64,000 nucleotides of DNA, from NCBI GenBank assembly GCA_937885575.1, contig CALABO010000017.1, forward strand, positions 7,285 to 71,284, in the 5' to 3' direction. This document shows, piece by piece, positions 1-8,532 of the stretch. Source of the DNA: an uncultured Pseudomonadota bacterium. GTDB taxonomy: Bacteria > Pseudomonadota > Alphaproteobacteria > Rs-D84. Made by a program: the position numbers and the translations under genes. Positions within the stretch are counted from its first letter, which is position 1, and the number at the start of each line of letters is the position of its first letter. The notes beneath the pieces are model-generated. The model was not told the origin of the DNA. It ran no database searches and worked only from the letters and a program-made list of their open reading frames with translations.

Positions 1-1079
1 ACCAGGAAGTGTTCGAAGGTATCAGACCGGCTGATTTCAAAAAGTTGGTTATATCTGACAAGGAAGCCCAGGCGAAAATCGAGGAAATTCGCGATGTGCA
101 TATCTTGACATTAAAACAGTTGAACGAAAATGCCGACCGCGAAATCGAAAAGGCAACAGAAAGCAATTCGCTGAACGCCGGTGTTTTGAAAGAGGTCAAG
201 GTCTACATCGCGCATAAAATGAAATTGCAACCGGGTGATAAAATGGCGGGCCGCCACGGAAACAAGGGTATCGTGTCAAGGGTTGTTCCAATCGAAGATA
301 TGCCACATATGGAAGATGGAACGCCGGTCGATATCGTTTTGAATCCGCTTGGTGTGCCAAGTCGTATGAACTTTGGCCAGATTTTGGAAACCCACCTTGG
401 TATGGCGGCGCGCACACTGGGCCAGCAAATTGGTGCCGTTTTGGACGAAGTTAAACAAAAACGTGCCGTAACCGATGACCTGCGTGCGATAATGGGCAAG
501 ATTTATGGCAAAGACATGGCGGAAAAATTGGCGAAAATGACCGATACCGACGTTCGTGCCAATGCCGCATTGTTGCGTGATGGTGTGCCAATGGCAACGC
601 CGACATTTGATGGCGCAAATGCCGAAGATATCCGCCGTATGTTAAAGTTGGCGAAATTGCCTGAAACGGGCCAGTTCACATTGTATGACGGTGTGACGGG
701 TGAAAAGTTCGCGCGTCCGGTGACCGTCGGTGTGATGTATATGCTGAAACTGCATCACTTTGTGGACGAAAAGATTCACGCACGTTCAACCGCAAGTTAT
801 TCGCTTGTTACGCAACAGCCGTTGTCCGGTAAAGCACACATGGGTGGCCAGCGTTTGGGTGAAATGGAGGTCTGGGCGTTGGAGGCACACGGTGCGGCGC
901 ATTTGCTGCGTGAAATGTTGACGGTAAAGTCGGACGATATTGTTGGTCGTAACAAGATGTACGAATCCATCATTTCCGGCAGTGACGATTTCCAAATCGG
1001 CACCCCAGAGGCATTTAACGTGTTCGTTCGCGAATTGCGTGGGCTGGGCCTGGCCATGACACCAAAGAAAATTGACTAA
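1..1079 (+). CDS. rpoB: RNA polymerase beta subunit, C-terminal part
   Basis: This is the last 350 or so residues of the beta subunit of RNA polymerase; the reading frame is open to the left edge, so the gene starts outside the window. The conserved block around bases 230-400 (GDKMAGRHGNKG, then EDMP, then LGVPSRMN and GQILETHLG) is the beta-subunit region that lines the active-site cleft. Near the end, GGQRLGEMEVWALEAHGAA is the usual C-terminal clamp motif. It is followed by rpoC on the same strand after a 95-base gap filled with a repeat array, an unusually long and repetitive spacer for this gene pair. Identification is certain from these motifs and from synteny. Confidence 0.98.
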   Translation, partial: QEVFEGIRPADFKKLVISDKEAQAKIEEIRDVHILTLKQLNENADREIEKATESNSLNAGVLKEVKVYIAHKMKLQPGDKMAGRHGNKGIVSRVVPIEDMPHMEDGTPVDIVLNPLGVPSRMNFGQILETHLGMAARTLGQQIGAVLDEVKQKRAVTDDLRAIMGKIYGKDMAEKLAKMTDTDVRANAALLRDGVPMATPTFDGANAEDIRRMLKLAKLPETGQFTLYDGVTGEKFARPVTVGVMYMLKLHHFVDEKIHARSTASYSLVTQQPLSGKAHMGGQRLGEMEVWALEAHGAAHLLREMLTVKSDDIVGRNKMYESIISGSDDFQIGTPEAFNVFVRELRGLGLAMTPKKID

Positions 1080-1157
1080 AGTGTTAGTGTAAGTGGTTAG
1101 TGGTTAGTAAAAAATGCTAACCATCACTAGCCACTAACACTGACCACTAACCACTAA
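1080..1157. repeat. TTAGTG/CACTAA hexamer array between rpoB and rpoC
   Basis: The spacer is almost entirely made of TTAGTG-like units on the left half and CACTAA-like units on the right half, around a short A-rich centre. The two halves are therefore roughly inverted and could form a hairpin in the rpoB-rpoC transcript. The same units recur in at least seven other intergenic places in the window. The rpoC ribosome binding site (TAAGGAG near 1158-1164) begins just after the array. Confidence 0.8.
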
Positions 1158-1174
1158 GTAAGGAGCTTAGAAAA

Positions 1175-4100
1175 ATGACAAATATGTTGCAAAAGATATT
1201 TGGGCAAATTGAAACAAGGGAACAATTTGATGCGCTGCGTGTGACGATTGCATCGCCAGAGGAAATTCTTTCCTGGTCCCATGGCGAAGTCACAAAGCCA
1301 GAGACGATAAACTATCATTCGTTGAAACCGGAACCGGATGGATTGTTCTGTCAAAAGATTTTTGGGCCGGTCAAAGATTACGAATGCGCATGCGGAAAGT
1401 ATAAAAGAATCAAATTCCGCGGTGTCATCTGCGAACGTTGCGGGGTCGAAGTTGGTTCATCGTCTGTGCGTCGTGAACGTATGGGACATATCAAATTGGC
1501 GATGCCGGTTGCGCATACTTGGTTCCTGCGTGAAGGTAAAATTGCAACATTGTTGAACAACCTTTCGCAGAAAAAGTTGGAACAGGTTGTTTCCTATGAT
1601 GCGTATATTGTCATTGAACCGGGCCTTACGAACCTTAAACAATATGATGTGATTAGTGAAGATGAATATCGCGCCGCGGTCGAAGAATACGGCCCAGATG
1701 CGTTCCGCGTTGGTATCGGTGCCGAAGGTGTGCGCAGTATTATCGCAAACCTTGATATGGGCGATGAAAGGACACGTCTGCGTGCGGAATTGGCGGAAAC
1801 AAAATCCGAAGCCAAACGCAAATCTATTATGAAGCAATTGAAATTGGTAGAGGCGTTCTTGGATTCAAAAACCGAACCGCAATGGATGTTGCCGGATATT
1901 ATCCCGGTTATTCCGCCGGATATGCGTCCGTTGGTCACATTGGATGCGGGTCATGTTGCGGCATCTGATTTGAACGATTTGTATCGTCGTGTGATTATTC
2001 GTAACAATCGTTTGAAACGGTTTATGGAAATGCATGCGCCTGAAATCATTGTCCGTAATGAAAAGCGTATGTTGCAAGAAGCCGTTGATTCTTTGTTTGA
2101 TAACGAGCACAAGGCGCGTCCGATGGTTTCGCAAAATCGCCGCCCACTTAAATCATTGTCGGGTGCGTTGCATGGTAAATCTGGGCGTTTCCGTATGCAT
2201 ATGCTTGGTAAACGTGTGGATTATTCCGGACGTAGCGTGATTGTGTCCGGCCCATCGTTAAAGATGCACCAGGTTGGCTTGCCCAAGGCGATGGCACTGG
2301 AACTGTTCAAACCGTTTGTGTTTGCACGTTTGATGGCGGGTGATTATGCCAACACATTAAAGACCGCACGTAAAATGGTTGAAAACGGTGAACCGGTTGT
2401 GTGGGACATTTTGGAAAAGGTTATCCATGAACATCCGGTCTTGCTGAACCGTGCGCCGACGTTGCACCGTTTGTCACTTTTGGCATTTGAACCCGTTTTA
2501 ATCGAAGGCAAGGCAATTCGTCTGCACCCGTTGGTTTGTGCGGGATTTAACGCCGACTTTGACGGTGACCAAATGGCTGTGCACGTTCCAATTTCGTTAG
2601 AGGCGCAATTAGAGGCACGTACATTGATGCTTTCGACCAATAACATCTTGTCGCCGGCAAATGGTCAACCAATGACCGTTCCGTCCCAAGATATGGTGTT
2701 GGGTATTTACTATATTTCGTTGATGGATGGCGAACATACCGAAAAATCGCCACGTTTCAGCAATATGGACGAAGTCGAAATGGCATTGGAAAACAAGTCC
2801 ATTACGTTGCACACGCCAATTGTTGCGCGCATCAATGGCAAGATATACAAAACAACCGCGGGTCGTATGATTATCGGTCAATTGTTGCCAAAGTCCGACA
2901 ATATGCCGTTCGATTTGGTGAACAAGGTTATGGGTCAACCGGATATCAAGGCGTTGTTGTCAACAACATATGAACGTTGCGGTGACAAGGCGATGATTCT
3001 GCTTGCCGATGCGTTAAAGAATACTGGCTTTGAACAGGCGGCACGCAGTGGTATTTCAATCGGATACGAAGATGTCGTTATTCCCGAAGAAAAAGAACAA
3101 ATGATTGCCGATACCGAAGAGGCCGCAAAAGATATCGAAGATCAATATCAAAACGGTTTGTTGTCGGCGGGCGAACGTTATAACAAATTGATTGACCTTT
3201 GGTCGAAAACGACCGACCGTCTTGGCGATTTGTCGTTTGCGGCACTTGGTAAATCCGAAGGTGACAATTGGAATTCCATCTATATGATGGCTGATTCCAA
3301 GGCGCGTGGTTCCAAACGTCAGATTCAACAGCTTGCCGGTATGCGTGGTATGATGTCAAAGCCCGACGGTTCGATTATCGAAGTTCCGATTATTTCGAAC
3401 TTTAAGGAAGGTTTGACCATGGCGGAATACTTTACATCAACGCACGGTGCGCGCAAGGGTCTGTCGGATACCGCGTTGAAAACGGCCCAGGCGGGTTATT
3501 TGACACGTCGTTTGGTTGACTTGGCATTGAATACCGTTATTACCGAACACGATTGCGGAACCAAAGAATTCATCACCGCAAAACCGGTGTACCAGGGCAG
3601 TACGCTGTCCGTTCCGCTTGGTGATGTCGTTTTGGGCCGCACCGTGGCGCATGATGTTATTCACCCGATTACCAAAGAAGTTATCGTCCCGGCTGGTGAA
3701 TTGGTGACCAAGGCCGCCGCGCGTAAGATAAACGAATCTGGTCTGCCCAGTGTCGATGTGCGCAGTGTTCTTACCTGTTGCAGTGACGGTCTGTGTGCAA
3801 AATGCTATGGTATGGACTTGTCGCGTCAGTCATTGGTTCATGTGGGCGAAGCCGTCGGCGTTGTCGCAGGTCAATCCATTGGTGAACCAGGAACCCAGTT
3901 GACACTTCGTACCTTCCACATTGGTGGTATTGCGTCGGGCGGAACCGAAAGTCACTATATCGAAGTTCCGGTCGCCGGCAAGATTAAATTGATTGGTGTG
4001 AACACAATTAAAAATTCTGCGGGTCGTGTGGTTGTTCTTTCGCGTAATGGGAAAATCGCGGTTGAATCGCCGTCTGGTGAAGAATTGTTTAGTTGCGGTT

Positions 4101-5284
4101 TGCCGTACGCATCTATGTTGATTGTGAACGAAGGCGACAGTGTCGAAAAAGGTGCCAAGGTTGCTGAATGGGATCCATATTCCAACACAATCATCGCGGA
4201 AAAAGACGGTATTGTGAACTTTAACGATTTGGTCGAAAATGTTTCGTTCCAAGAAGAAGTTGACGCAACAACCGGTATTGTTTCGCGCAAGGTTATCAAT
4301 TGGAAACTGAACACGAAAAAGGCAATGCAACCAGCAATCCGTTTGGTAAATGAAAAGGGCGATATCCTTTCGCTTGGCGGGAAAAAGGTTGCGGAATATT
4401 TGCTGCCTATCCATTCTGTTTTGAACGTTGCGAACGGCGCAACGGTTGCGGCGGGTGATGTCTTGGCACGCATCCCGGTTCAGGCAAAGCGTACGGGCGA
4501 TATTACCGGTGGTTTACCGCGGGTTGAGGAATTATTGGAAGTTCGTCGTCCATCCAACCCCGCATTGCTTGCGGAAATTGATGGAACGGTCGAATTGGAA
4601 GATGCAAAATCAAAAATCATTATCCGTATTGAACCCGATGACGGAACCGCGCCGGTCGAATATGCGGTGCCAAAGGGAACAAACCTGTTGGTGCGCAGTG
4701 GCGATACTGTCAAAAAGGCGGATAAATTGGTCGATGGTGACCCGGTCCCGCAAGATATCTTGCGTATTTTGGGGCAAAAGGCACTTGCGACATTTATGGT
4801 TGAACAAATTCAACAGGTTTACCGGCTTCAGGGTGTGTCCATCAACGATAAACATATCGAAATTTTGATTCGTGAAATGACGCGTCGTGTGGAAATCACC
4901 GACCCCGGCGACACAAGTTTCCTGACCGGACACGTTGTTGACCGCGTTGATTTCGAAGAAGAAAACGCACGTGTTGTCCACGATGGTGGTCGCCCGGCAA
5001 CCGCATCTCAGGTTCTGGTCGGTCTTACCCGTGCGTCGCTTACCACACGTTCGTTCATATCGAATGCGTCGTTCCAACAAACGACCAAGGTTTTGGTGGA
5101 TGCGGCAATCAATGGTTCAACCGATAAATTGGTCGGTATAAATGAAAACGTGATTGTTGGTCGTCTTATTCCGATTGGAACGGGCGCATACGTCCGTCGC
5201 GTGCGTGAAATTGCGCGGGCCGAAGAAAAGGCCGAACGCATCGCACGTGAAGGTGGCGAAAACCAACAATTGCTGGACTTATAG
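1175..5284 (+). CDS. rpoC: RNA polymerase beta' subunit
   Basis: Full-length beta' subunit (1369 aa) of RNA polymerase. The N-terminal zinc-binding cysteines (CACGK...CERCG) lie near residues 70-90. The catalytic magnesium-binding NADFDGDQMAVH motif is near residues 457-468. The second zinc site (CxxCYG type) is near residue 870, followed by GEAVGVVAGQSIGEPGTQLT. The ATG at 1175 has a strong TAAGGAG about ten bases upstream. The gene pairs with rpoB in the usual order. Downstream, rpsL and the rest of the str operon normally follow in alphaproteobacteria, but here there is a palindromic repeat and a small HAD gene, so the classical operon is broken up. Confidence 0.99.
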   Translation: MTNMLQKIFGQIETREQFDALRVTIASPEEILSWSHGEVTKPETINYHSLKPEPDGLFCQKIFGPVKDYECACGKYKRIKFRGVICERCGVEVGSSSVRRERMGHIKLAMPVAHTWFLREGKIATLLNNLSQKKLEQVVSYDAYIVIEPGLTNLKQYDVISEDEYRAAVEEYGPDAFRVGIGAEGVRSIIANLDMGDERTRLRAELAETKSEAKRKSIMKQLKLVEAFLDSKTEPQWMLPDIIPVIPPDMRPLVTLDAGHVAASDLNDLYRRVIIRNNRLKRFMEMHAPEIIVRNEKRMLQEAVDSLFDNEHKARPMVSQNRRPLKSLSGALHGKSGRFRMHMLGKRVDYSGRSVIVSGPSLKMHQVGLPKAMALELFKPFVFARLMAGDYANTLKTARKMVENGEPVVWDILEKVIHEHPVLLNRAPTLHRLSLLAFEPVLIEGKAIRLHPLVCAGFNADFDGDQMAVHVPISLEAQLEARTLMLSTNNILSPANGQPMTVPSQDMVLGIYYISLMDGEHTEKSPRFSNMDEVEMALENKSITLHTPIVARINGKIYKTTAGRMIIGQLLPKSDNMPFDLVNKVMGQPDIKALLSTTYERCGDKAMILLADALKNTGFEQAARSGISIGYEDVVIPEEKEQMIADTEEAAKDIEDQYQNGLLSAGERYNKLIDLWSKTTDRLGDLSFAALGKSEGDNWNSIYMMADSKARGSKRQIQQLAGMRGMMSKPDGSIIEVPIISNFKEGLTMAEYFTSTHGARKGLSDTALKTAQAGYLTRRLVDLALNTVITEHDCGTKEFITAKPVYQGSTLSVPLGDVVLGRTVAHDVIHPITKEVIVPAGELVTKAAARKINESGLPSVDVRSVLTCCSDGLCAKCYGMDLSRQSLVHVGEAVGVVAGQSIGEPGTQLTLRTFHIGGIASGGTESHYIEVPVAGKIKLIGVNTIKNSAGRVVVLSRNGKIAVESPSGEELFSCGLPYASMLIVNEGDSVEKGAKVAEWDPYSNTIIAEKDGIVNFNDLVENVSFQEEVDATTGIVSRKVINWKLNTKKAMQPAIRLVNEKGDILSLGGKKVAEYLLPIHSVLNVANGATVAAGDVLARIPVQAKRTGDITGGLPRVEELLEVRRPSNPALLAEIDGTVELEDAKSKIIIRIEPDDGTAPVEYAVPKGTNLLVRSGDTVKKADKLVDGDPVPQDILRILGQKALATFMVEQIQQVYRLQGVSINDKHIEILIREMTRRVEITDPGDTSFLTGHVVDRVDFEEENARVVHDGGRPATASQVLVGLTRASLTTRSFISNASFQQTTKVLVDAAINGSTDKLVGINENVIVGRLIPIGTGAYVRRVREIARAEEKAERIAREGGENQQLLDL

Positions 5285-5295
5285 GGGAACACAAA

Positions 5296-5340
5296 AGTTC
5301 CCCTCTGGCTAGAGGGGTGCCCGAAGGGCGGGGGGTCGCT
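5296..5340. repeat. Palindromic repeat, single arm (family A)
   Basis: A 45-base element just after the rpoC stop. It contains the hairpin CCCCTCTGGCTAGAGGGG followed by GCCCGAAGGGC and a G-rich tail. The same arm appears at about 10.3, 15.1, 51.1 and 54.2 kb, sometimes paired with an inverted second arm. It could act as a transcript-end hairpin for rpoC, although no T-run follows it. Confidence 0.75.
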
Positions 5341-5363
5341 CTCTCACTAACCACTAACACTAA

Positions 5364-5762
5364 ATGACTTCCAAACCTGCAATCTTTTGTGATATTGATG
5401 GCGTGGTGTCCAAGAAATGGGCAATTCCCGATTATGACCGTTTCGGCGAACCAAACCCGAATATGATACGGGTTCTGGAATCACTTGGGCGGGATTTTAC
5501 AATCGTCTTTATAACGGGTCGTTGGGCCATGGGCCAGGCCAAGGTTGACGCATTCATCGATGGATTGCTGCCGAACATTAAAAAAATCGTGTTCTGCAAG
5601 CCGCACGATTACCCCGGCACAACGGCGGAATATAAATTGGCAAAGATAAAGGAATTGGAATCGGACGGGTATAAATTTTATATGGGCCTGGACGACCACA
5701 GCGCGGTAATCGGCCTTATGCACAATCACGGCATGTTCGTCGCCAAGGTGATAAGTGACTAG
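5364..5762 (+). CDS. Small HAD-like phosphatase
   Basis: A 132-residue protein with haloacid-dehalogenase phosphatase motifs: DxD at residues 10-12 (CDIDG), motif II threonine in FITGR near residue 51, a lysine around residues 79-92, and the acidic pair DD at 110-111. There is little or no cap domain, so it resembles small phosphatases that act on large or nucleic-acid-linked substrates, but the substrate cannot be read from the sequence. The start codon sits directly at the end of a CACTAA array, with no visible Shine-Dalgarno sequence. Family assignment is good; the physiological role is unknown. Confidence 0.75.
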   Translation: MTSKPAIFCDIDGVVSKKWAIPDYDRFGEPNPNMIRVLESLGRDFTIVFITGRWAMGQAKVDAFIDGLLPNIKKIVFCKPHDYPGTTAEYKLAKIKELESDGYKFYMGLDDHSAVIGLMHNHGMFVAKVISD

Positions 5763-5814
5763 AAATCTTTGGAGCAGAGAGTGTTAAAGTTCAATAACAC
5801 CAAAAGGATAAAAA

Positions 5815-6432
5815 ATGACACAAAAAGACAAAAACGATATCATTCAGGAAATAAAAAATTTGGTATTAAATTATTACAAACGCGTTATTCGTGTATCTAC
5901 CGATTATAACATAATCACAATTGGTCGTTTGCAAATTGAAAACTTGAATTGGGAATGGCGCCCAGAGGGCTCAAAACAACTTTCAACATATCTTATGTGG
6001 GACCCGTATGATTGGATGTCTCCGGCACCGTTTAACAAATTCGTGGGTAATTTTGTTGTCACAAAATATGGTCTAAGTTATCGTGAAAAACCCTTGACTT
6101 TTGCATCCTATACCCCATTGTGGGAACCGGAAACCCCCAAAGAACAACAGGCCCAGATAATGGCAAAAGAAATAACCAGAATGCAGAAAGAGGGCGCAAA
6201 AAAATGTGAGAATGGTATCGAGGTTATTCCAGAATCGCCATTATGGGATACGGTGCATTCGTTATCAACCACCGCCAGAAATACATTTAGAACTTTGCTT
6301 GGGCAAAAAGTGCAAGATTTGGAAGCGCGTGGTATTAAGTATGATGGTGAAAAAGTTTTGGATGCCGGTGTTCAGGTCACATCCGAAATAGCCGCACTTG
6401 TAAAGAAACTTGGCAATCAAATCACCCACTAA
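5815..6432 (+). CDS. Hypothetical protein, 205 aa
   Basis: I do not recognise this protein. It has no signal peptide or membrane segment. The N-terminal third is lysine-rich and contains an aromatic stretch (LNWEWRPEGS near residues 43-52). The C-terminal half is predicted helical and charged. An AAAGGAT ribosome binding site precedes the ATG. It stands alone between the HAD-like gene and rpmF, and its stop lies at the start of another CACTAA array. Confidence 0.6.
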   Translation: MTQKDKNDIIQEIKNLVLNYYKRVIRVSTDYNIITIGRLQIENLNWEWRPEGSKQLSTYLMWDPYDWMSPAPFNKFVGNFVVTKYGLSYREKPLTFASYTPLWEPETPKEQQAQIMAKEITRMQKEGAKKCENGIEVIPESPLWDTVHSLSTTARNTFRTLLGQKVQDLEARGIKYDGEKVLDAGVQVTSEIAALVKKLGNQITH

Positions 6433-6500
6433 CCACTAGCCACTAACACCCGTCGCGGCATGACCGCGCCGCGGTCGTGACGGACTAACCACTAATCACA
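6424..6500. repeat. CACTAACC/TAACAC array around a GC-rich palindrome
   Basis: Two short blocks of CACTAA-type units (6427-6450 and 6483-6498) flank the GC-rich palindromic stretch CGTCGCGGCATGACCGCG...GCGGTCGTGACGG. No coding sequence is present. The arrangement of hexamer blocks around a hairpin resembles the one at 63.6 kb. Confidence 0.65.
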
Positions 6501-6509
6501 ATTTTTTTC

Positions 6510-6537
6510 TTGCAAATGGGCAAGAATTGAATAGAAT
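6510..6537 (+). promoter_or_regulatory. Promoter of rpmF-plsX
   Basis: TTGCAA at 6510-6515 and TAGAAT at 6532-6537 are separated by 16 bases. This gives a predicted transcript start near 6544, 23 bases ahead of the rpmF start codon. Confidence 0.6.
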
Positions 6538-6566
6538 TAACAACCGACAAATAAAAAGGATAGAAC

Positions 6567-6716
6567 ATGGCAACGCCAAGAAGTAAAACCAGCAAAGCGC
6601 GCAGCGCACAACGTCGTTCACATGATGCATTGGCAACTATGCCGTGCGGCGTGTGCAAAACATGTGGCGAAAAGAAACGCCCACATCACATCTGCCCGGC
6701 TTGCGGTGCAAAATAA
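6567..6716 (+). CDS. rpmF: 50S ribosomal protein L32
   Basis: A 49-residue ribosomal protein, too short for most ORF filters. It begins with the typical L32 basic N-terminus (MATPRSKTSKARSAQRRSHD) and carries two zinc-binding cysteine pairs, CGVCKTC and CPAC. AAAAGGAT precedes the ATG at a good distance. rpmF followed by plsX is a widely conserved order linking ribosome and membrane-lipid synthesis. The usual fabH does not follow plsX here. Confidence 0.97.
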   Translation: MATPRSKTSKARSAQRRSHDALATMPCGVCKTCGEKKRPHHICPACGAK

Positions 6717-6734
6717 TAGCAAAATAAAAATATG

Positions 6735-6771
6735 TGCAGATTTGGCGCATTTTTGTGCCGTCTGCATTTTT
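6735..6771 (+). terminator. Rho-independent terminator or attenuator between rpmF and plsX
   Basis: The outer stem TGCAGA/TCTGCA and inner stem GGCGCA/TGTGCC enclose a T-rich loop, and TTTTT follows. It lies 18 bases after rpmF and only 9 bases before the plsX start, so it may reduce rather than end transcription into plsX. Confidence 0.7.
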
Positions 6772-6779
6772 AATACGCT

Positions 6780-7841
6780 ATGACCGACGAAACAAAGAAA
6801 ATTATTGCGATTGATGCGATGGGCGGCGACCGTGGGCCGGCCGCGGTGCTGGGGGGTATAAATCAGTTTTTGTACCAGCACGGCGAATCGCACACTTTTT
6901 TCCGTATTTTCGGCGATGAAAAACTGTTGCGCAAATTGCTTGCGAAATATCCGCGTGTTGCGCGTAATTCCACGGTGATTGATGCGCCGGATGTTATTCG
7001 TGGCACGGATAAAATTCGTGATGTAATCCGCCATGCGCAAAATACTTCGATGTATATGGCGATAAAGGACGTGCGCGAAGGAAATTCCGCCGCGGTGGTT
7101 AGTTCCGGAAACACCGGCGTTTTAATGTCGCTTTCGAAACTTGCACTCAAGACCGTTGATGGGATTTCGCGGCCGGCGATTACGACAATGTTGCCGTCGG
7201 GTGCGGGCGATTCGCGTGTGGTCGTGCTTGATTTGGGTGCAAATGTACAATGCGATGCGGAAAACCTGTTTGACTTTGCAATTTTGGGCAGTGTTTATGC
7301 CGAAATCATCGGTAAAATGTCACGTCCGAAACTGGGGGTGCTAAATATCGGCGAAGAAGAAACCAAGGGCAACGAAACATTGCAACATATAAACAAATTG
7401 CTGACCGCGCACCGTGCGGAATTACCGTTCGAATACCTTGGGTTTGTGGAACCTACGGACATCAGTGCCGGCCGGGTCCAGGTTGTAGTCACCGACGGAT
7501 TTACCGGCAACATCGTTTTGAAAACTGTCGAAGGTACGGCGAAACTTATCAAACGCGTTATATCTGAAAATATGAAGAAATCGTGGCTTGCGATAATCGG
7601 TGCGTTTTTCCTGGTGCACGTGTTCAAACGGTTAAAACATAAAATCGATCCGCGTTCCTATGCGGGCGCGACATTTTTGGGGTTAAAGGGTTTTGTTGTT
7701 AAAACACACGGAAATTCGGATGCGCTGGCGTTCGCAAATGCGATACAATATGCGTCTGAATTCGCAAAAAAAGATTTGAACGATATAATCGGCGGCCGTG
7801 TTGCGAACCTTGGCCACATACGCGCGGAATTACCAGAATAA
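6780..7841 (+). CDS. plsX: Phosphate acyltransferase PlsX
   Basis: PlsX converts acyl-ACP to acyl-phosphate, the first step of phosphatidic acid synthesis with PlsY. The N-terminal IAIDAMGGDRGP motif, the SSGNTGVLMS block near residues 103-112 and the C-terminal HGNSDALAFANAI block near residue 305 are diagnostic. The length of 353 aa is normal. No Shine-Dalgarno sequence is visible before the ATG, which follows the T-run of the upstream hairpin, so translation may depend on coupling or on a non-standard start. The gene is last in its transcript, and a terminator on the opposite strand lies downstream. Confidence 0.97.
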   Translation: MTDETKKIIAIDAMGGDRGPAAVLGGINQFLYQHGESHTFFRIFGDEKLLRKLLAKYPRVARNSTVIDAPDVIRGTDKIRDVIRHAQNTSMYMAIKDVREGNSAAVVSSGNTGVLMSLSKLALKTVDGISRPAITTMLPSGAGDSRVVVLDLGANVQCDAENLFDFAILGSVYAEIIGKMSRPKLGVLNIGEEETKGNETLQHINKLLTAHRAELPFEYLGFVEPTDISAGRVQVVVTDGFTGNIVLKTVEGTAKLIKRVISENMKKSWLAIIGAFFLVHVFKRLKHKIDPRSYAGATFLGLKGFVVKTHGNSDALAFANAIQYASEFAKKDLNDIIGGRVANLGHIRAELPE

Positions 7842-7864
7842 ATTTTTACCAAACTTGATTTAAC

Positions 7865-7895
7865 AAAAAACATCGCCGGCGGTTGCCCGCCGACG
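7865..7895 (-). terminator. Terminator of the 112-aa gene
   Basis: Read on the minus strand, CGTCGGCGGG-CAA-CCGCCGGCG forms a strong GC-rich stem followed by ATGTTTTTT. It lies about 40 bases after the stop of the minus-strand gene at 7937-8275. Confidence 0.8.
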
Positions 7896-7936
7896 TGCTC
7901 TCCTTCCTTCCGGAAACCGGAAACTGTTTTGGGGAC

Positions 7937-8275
7937 TTACGCCGCCATCGCGACCGTCTCACCCGATTTGCCTTCGTCCGCGTCCATTATGCGCTTTGCT
8001 TCGGCAAAGACCATTTCTTTGACGCGCAACGCCAAATCACGTGTTTCAAGTGATTCCGCGGCGACATCGAAATTATCAGTCCGAATTTGCAAAGACACAT
8101 ATGCACCAATCAACGACGGGCGCGACAAATCTTCGATCGAACGTGCCGAACCGTTGTGACCGATTTGTAATTCATCGCTAAGTGATACGATTTGCCGGTC
8201 GGCGTTTACCCACACGGTTGTGCTTAACACTTTGTGCAGCGCAATCATGATTTCTTTGATGTTTTTTTGTTGCAT
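7937..8275 (-). CDS. Hypothetical protein, 112 aa
   Basis: I chose the ATG at 8275 because AAAGGAGGG lies just upstream; the longer frame up to 8479 is AT-rich and non-coding in character. The 112-residue protein is acidic and has no signal peptide or membrane segment. It contains heptad-like helical stretches (for example around AAESLETRDLALRVKEMVFA, about residues 73-92). I do not recognise a family. The excellent ribosome binding site and its own terminator suggest it is well expressed. The 257-base AT-rich region upstream (8276-8532) should hold its promoter and shows no other gene. Confidence 0.7.
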   Translation of the reverse strand: MQQKNIKEIMIALHKVLSTTVWVNADRQIVSLSDELQIGHNGSARSIEDLSRPSLIGAYVSLQIRTDNFDVAAESLETRDLALRVKEMVFAEAKRIMDADEGKSGETVAMAA

Positions 8276-8532
8276 GTGTGTCCCTCCTTTCTGGGTGTTA
8301 GATTTGAAATTTAGCCAGAATTTGTATTTACACCGTGTATTTACATTTTGCCGACTAAAATTTCCAAATTGTTTGTTGTTTTGCCCGAAAATCCGCGGTT
8401 TTTGCAAAGTTTCGAACGTTTTTCCTCTGGTCCCGTTGTCTATACAGAGATGATAGAATAAAAACGAATCGCTGGTCAAGTGAAAAAATAAAAAAAATGA
8501 AAAAAAATTAAAAAATTTTTAACCGATTGTAT

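Noticed and set aside
1080..1157. Possible CRISPR array
   Set aside because: The units are 6-8 bases long, imperfect and without spacers of constant size, and no cas genes are in the window.
8114..8479. N-terminal extension of the 112-aa gene up to 8479
   Set aside because: AAAGGAGGG directly before ATG 8275 marks the start; the extension is AT-rich, with no ribosome binding site at its far end.
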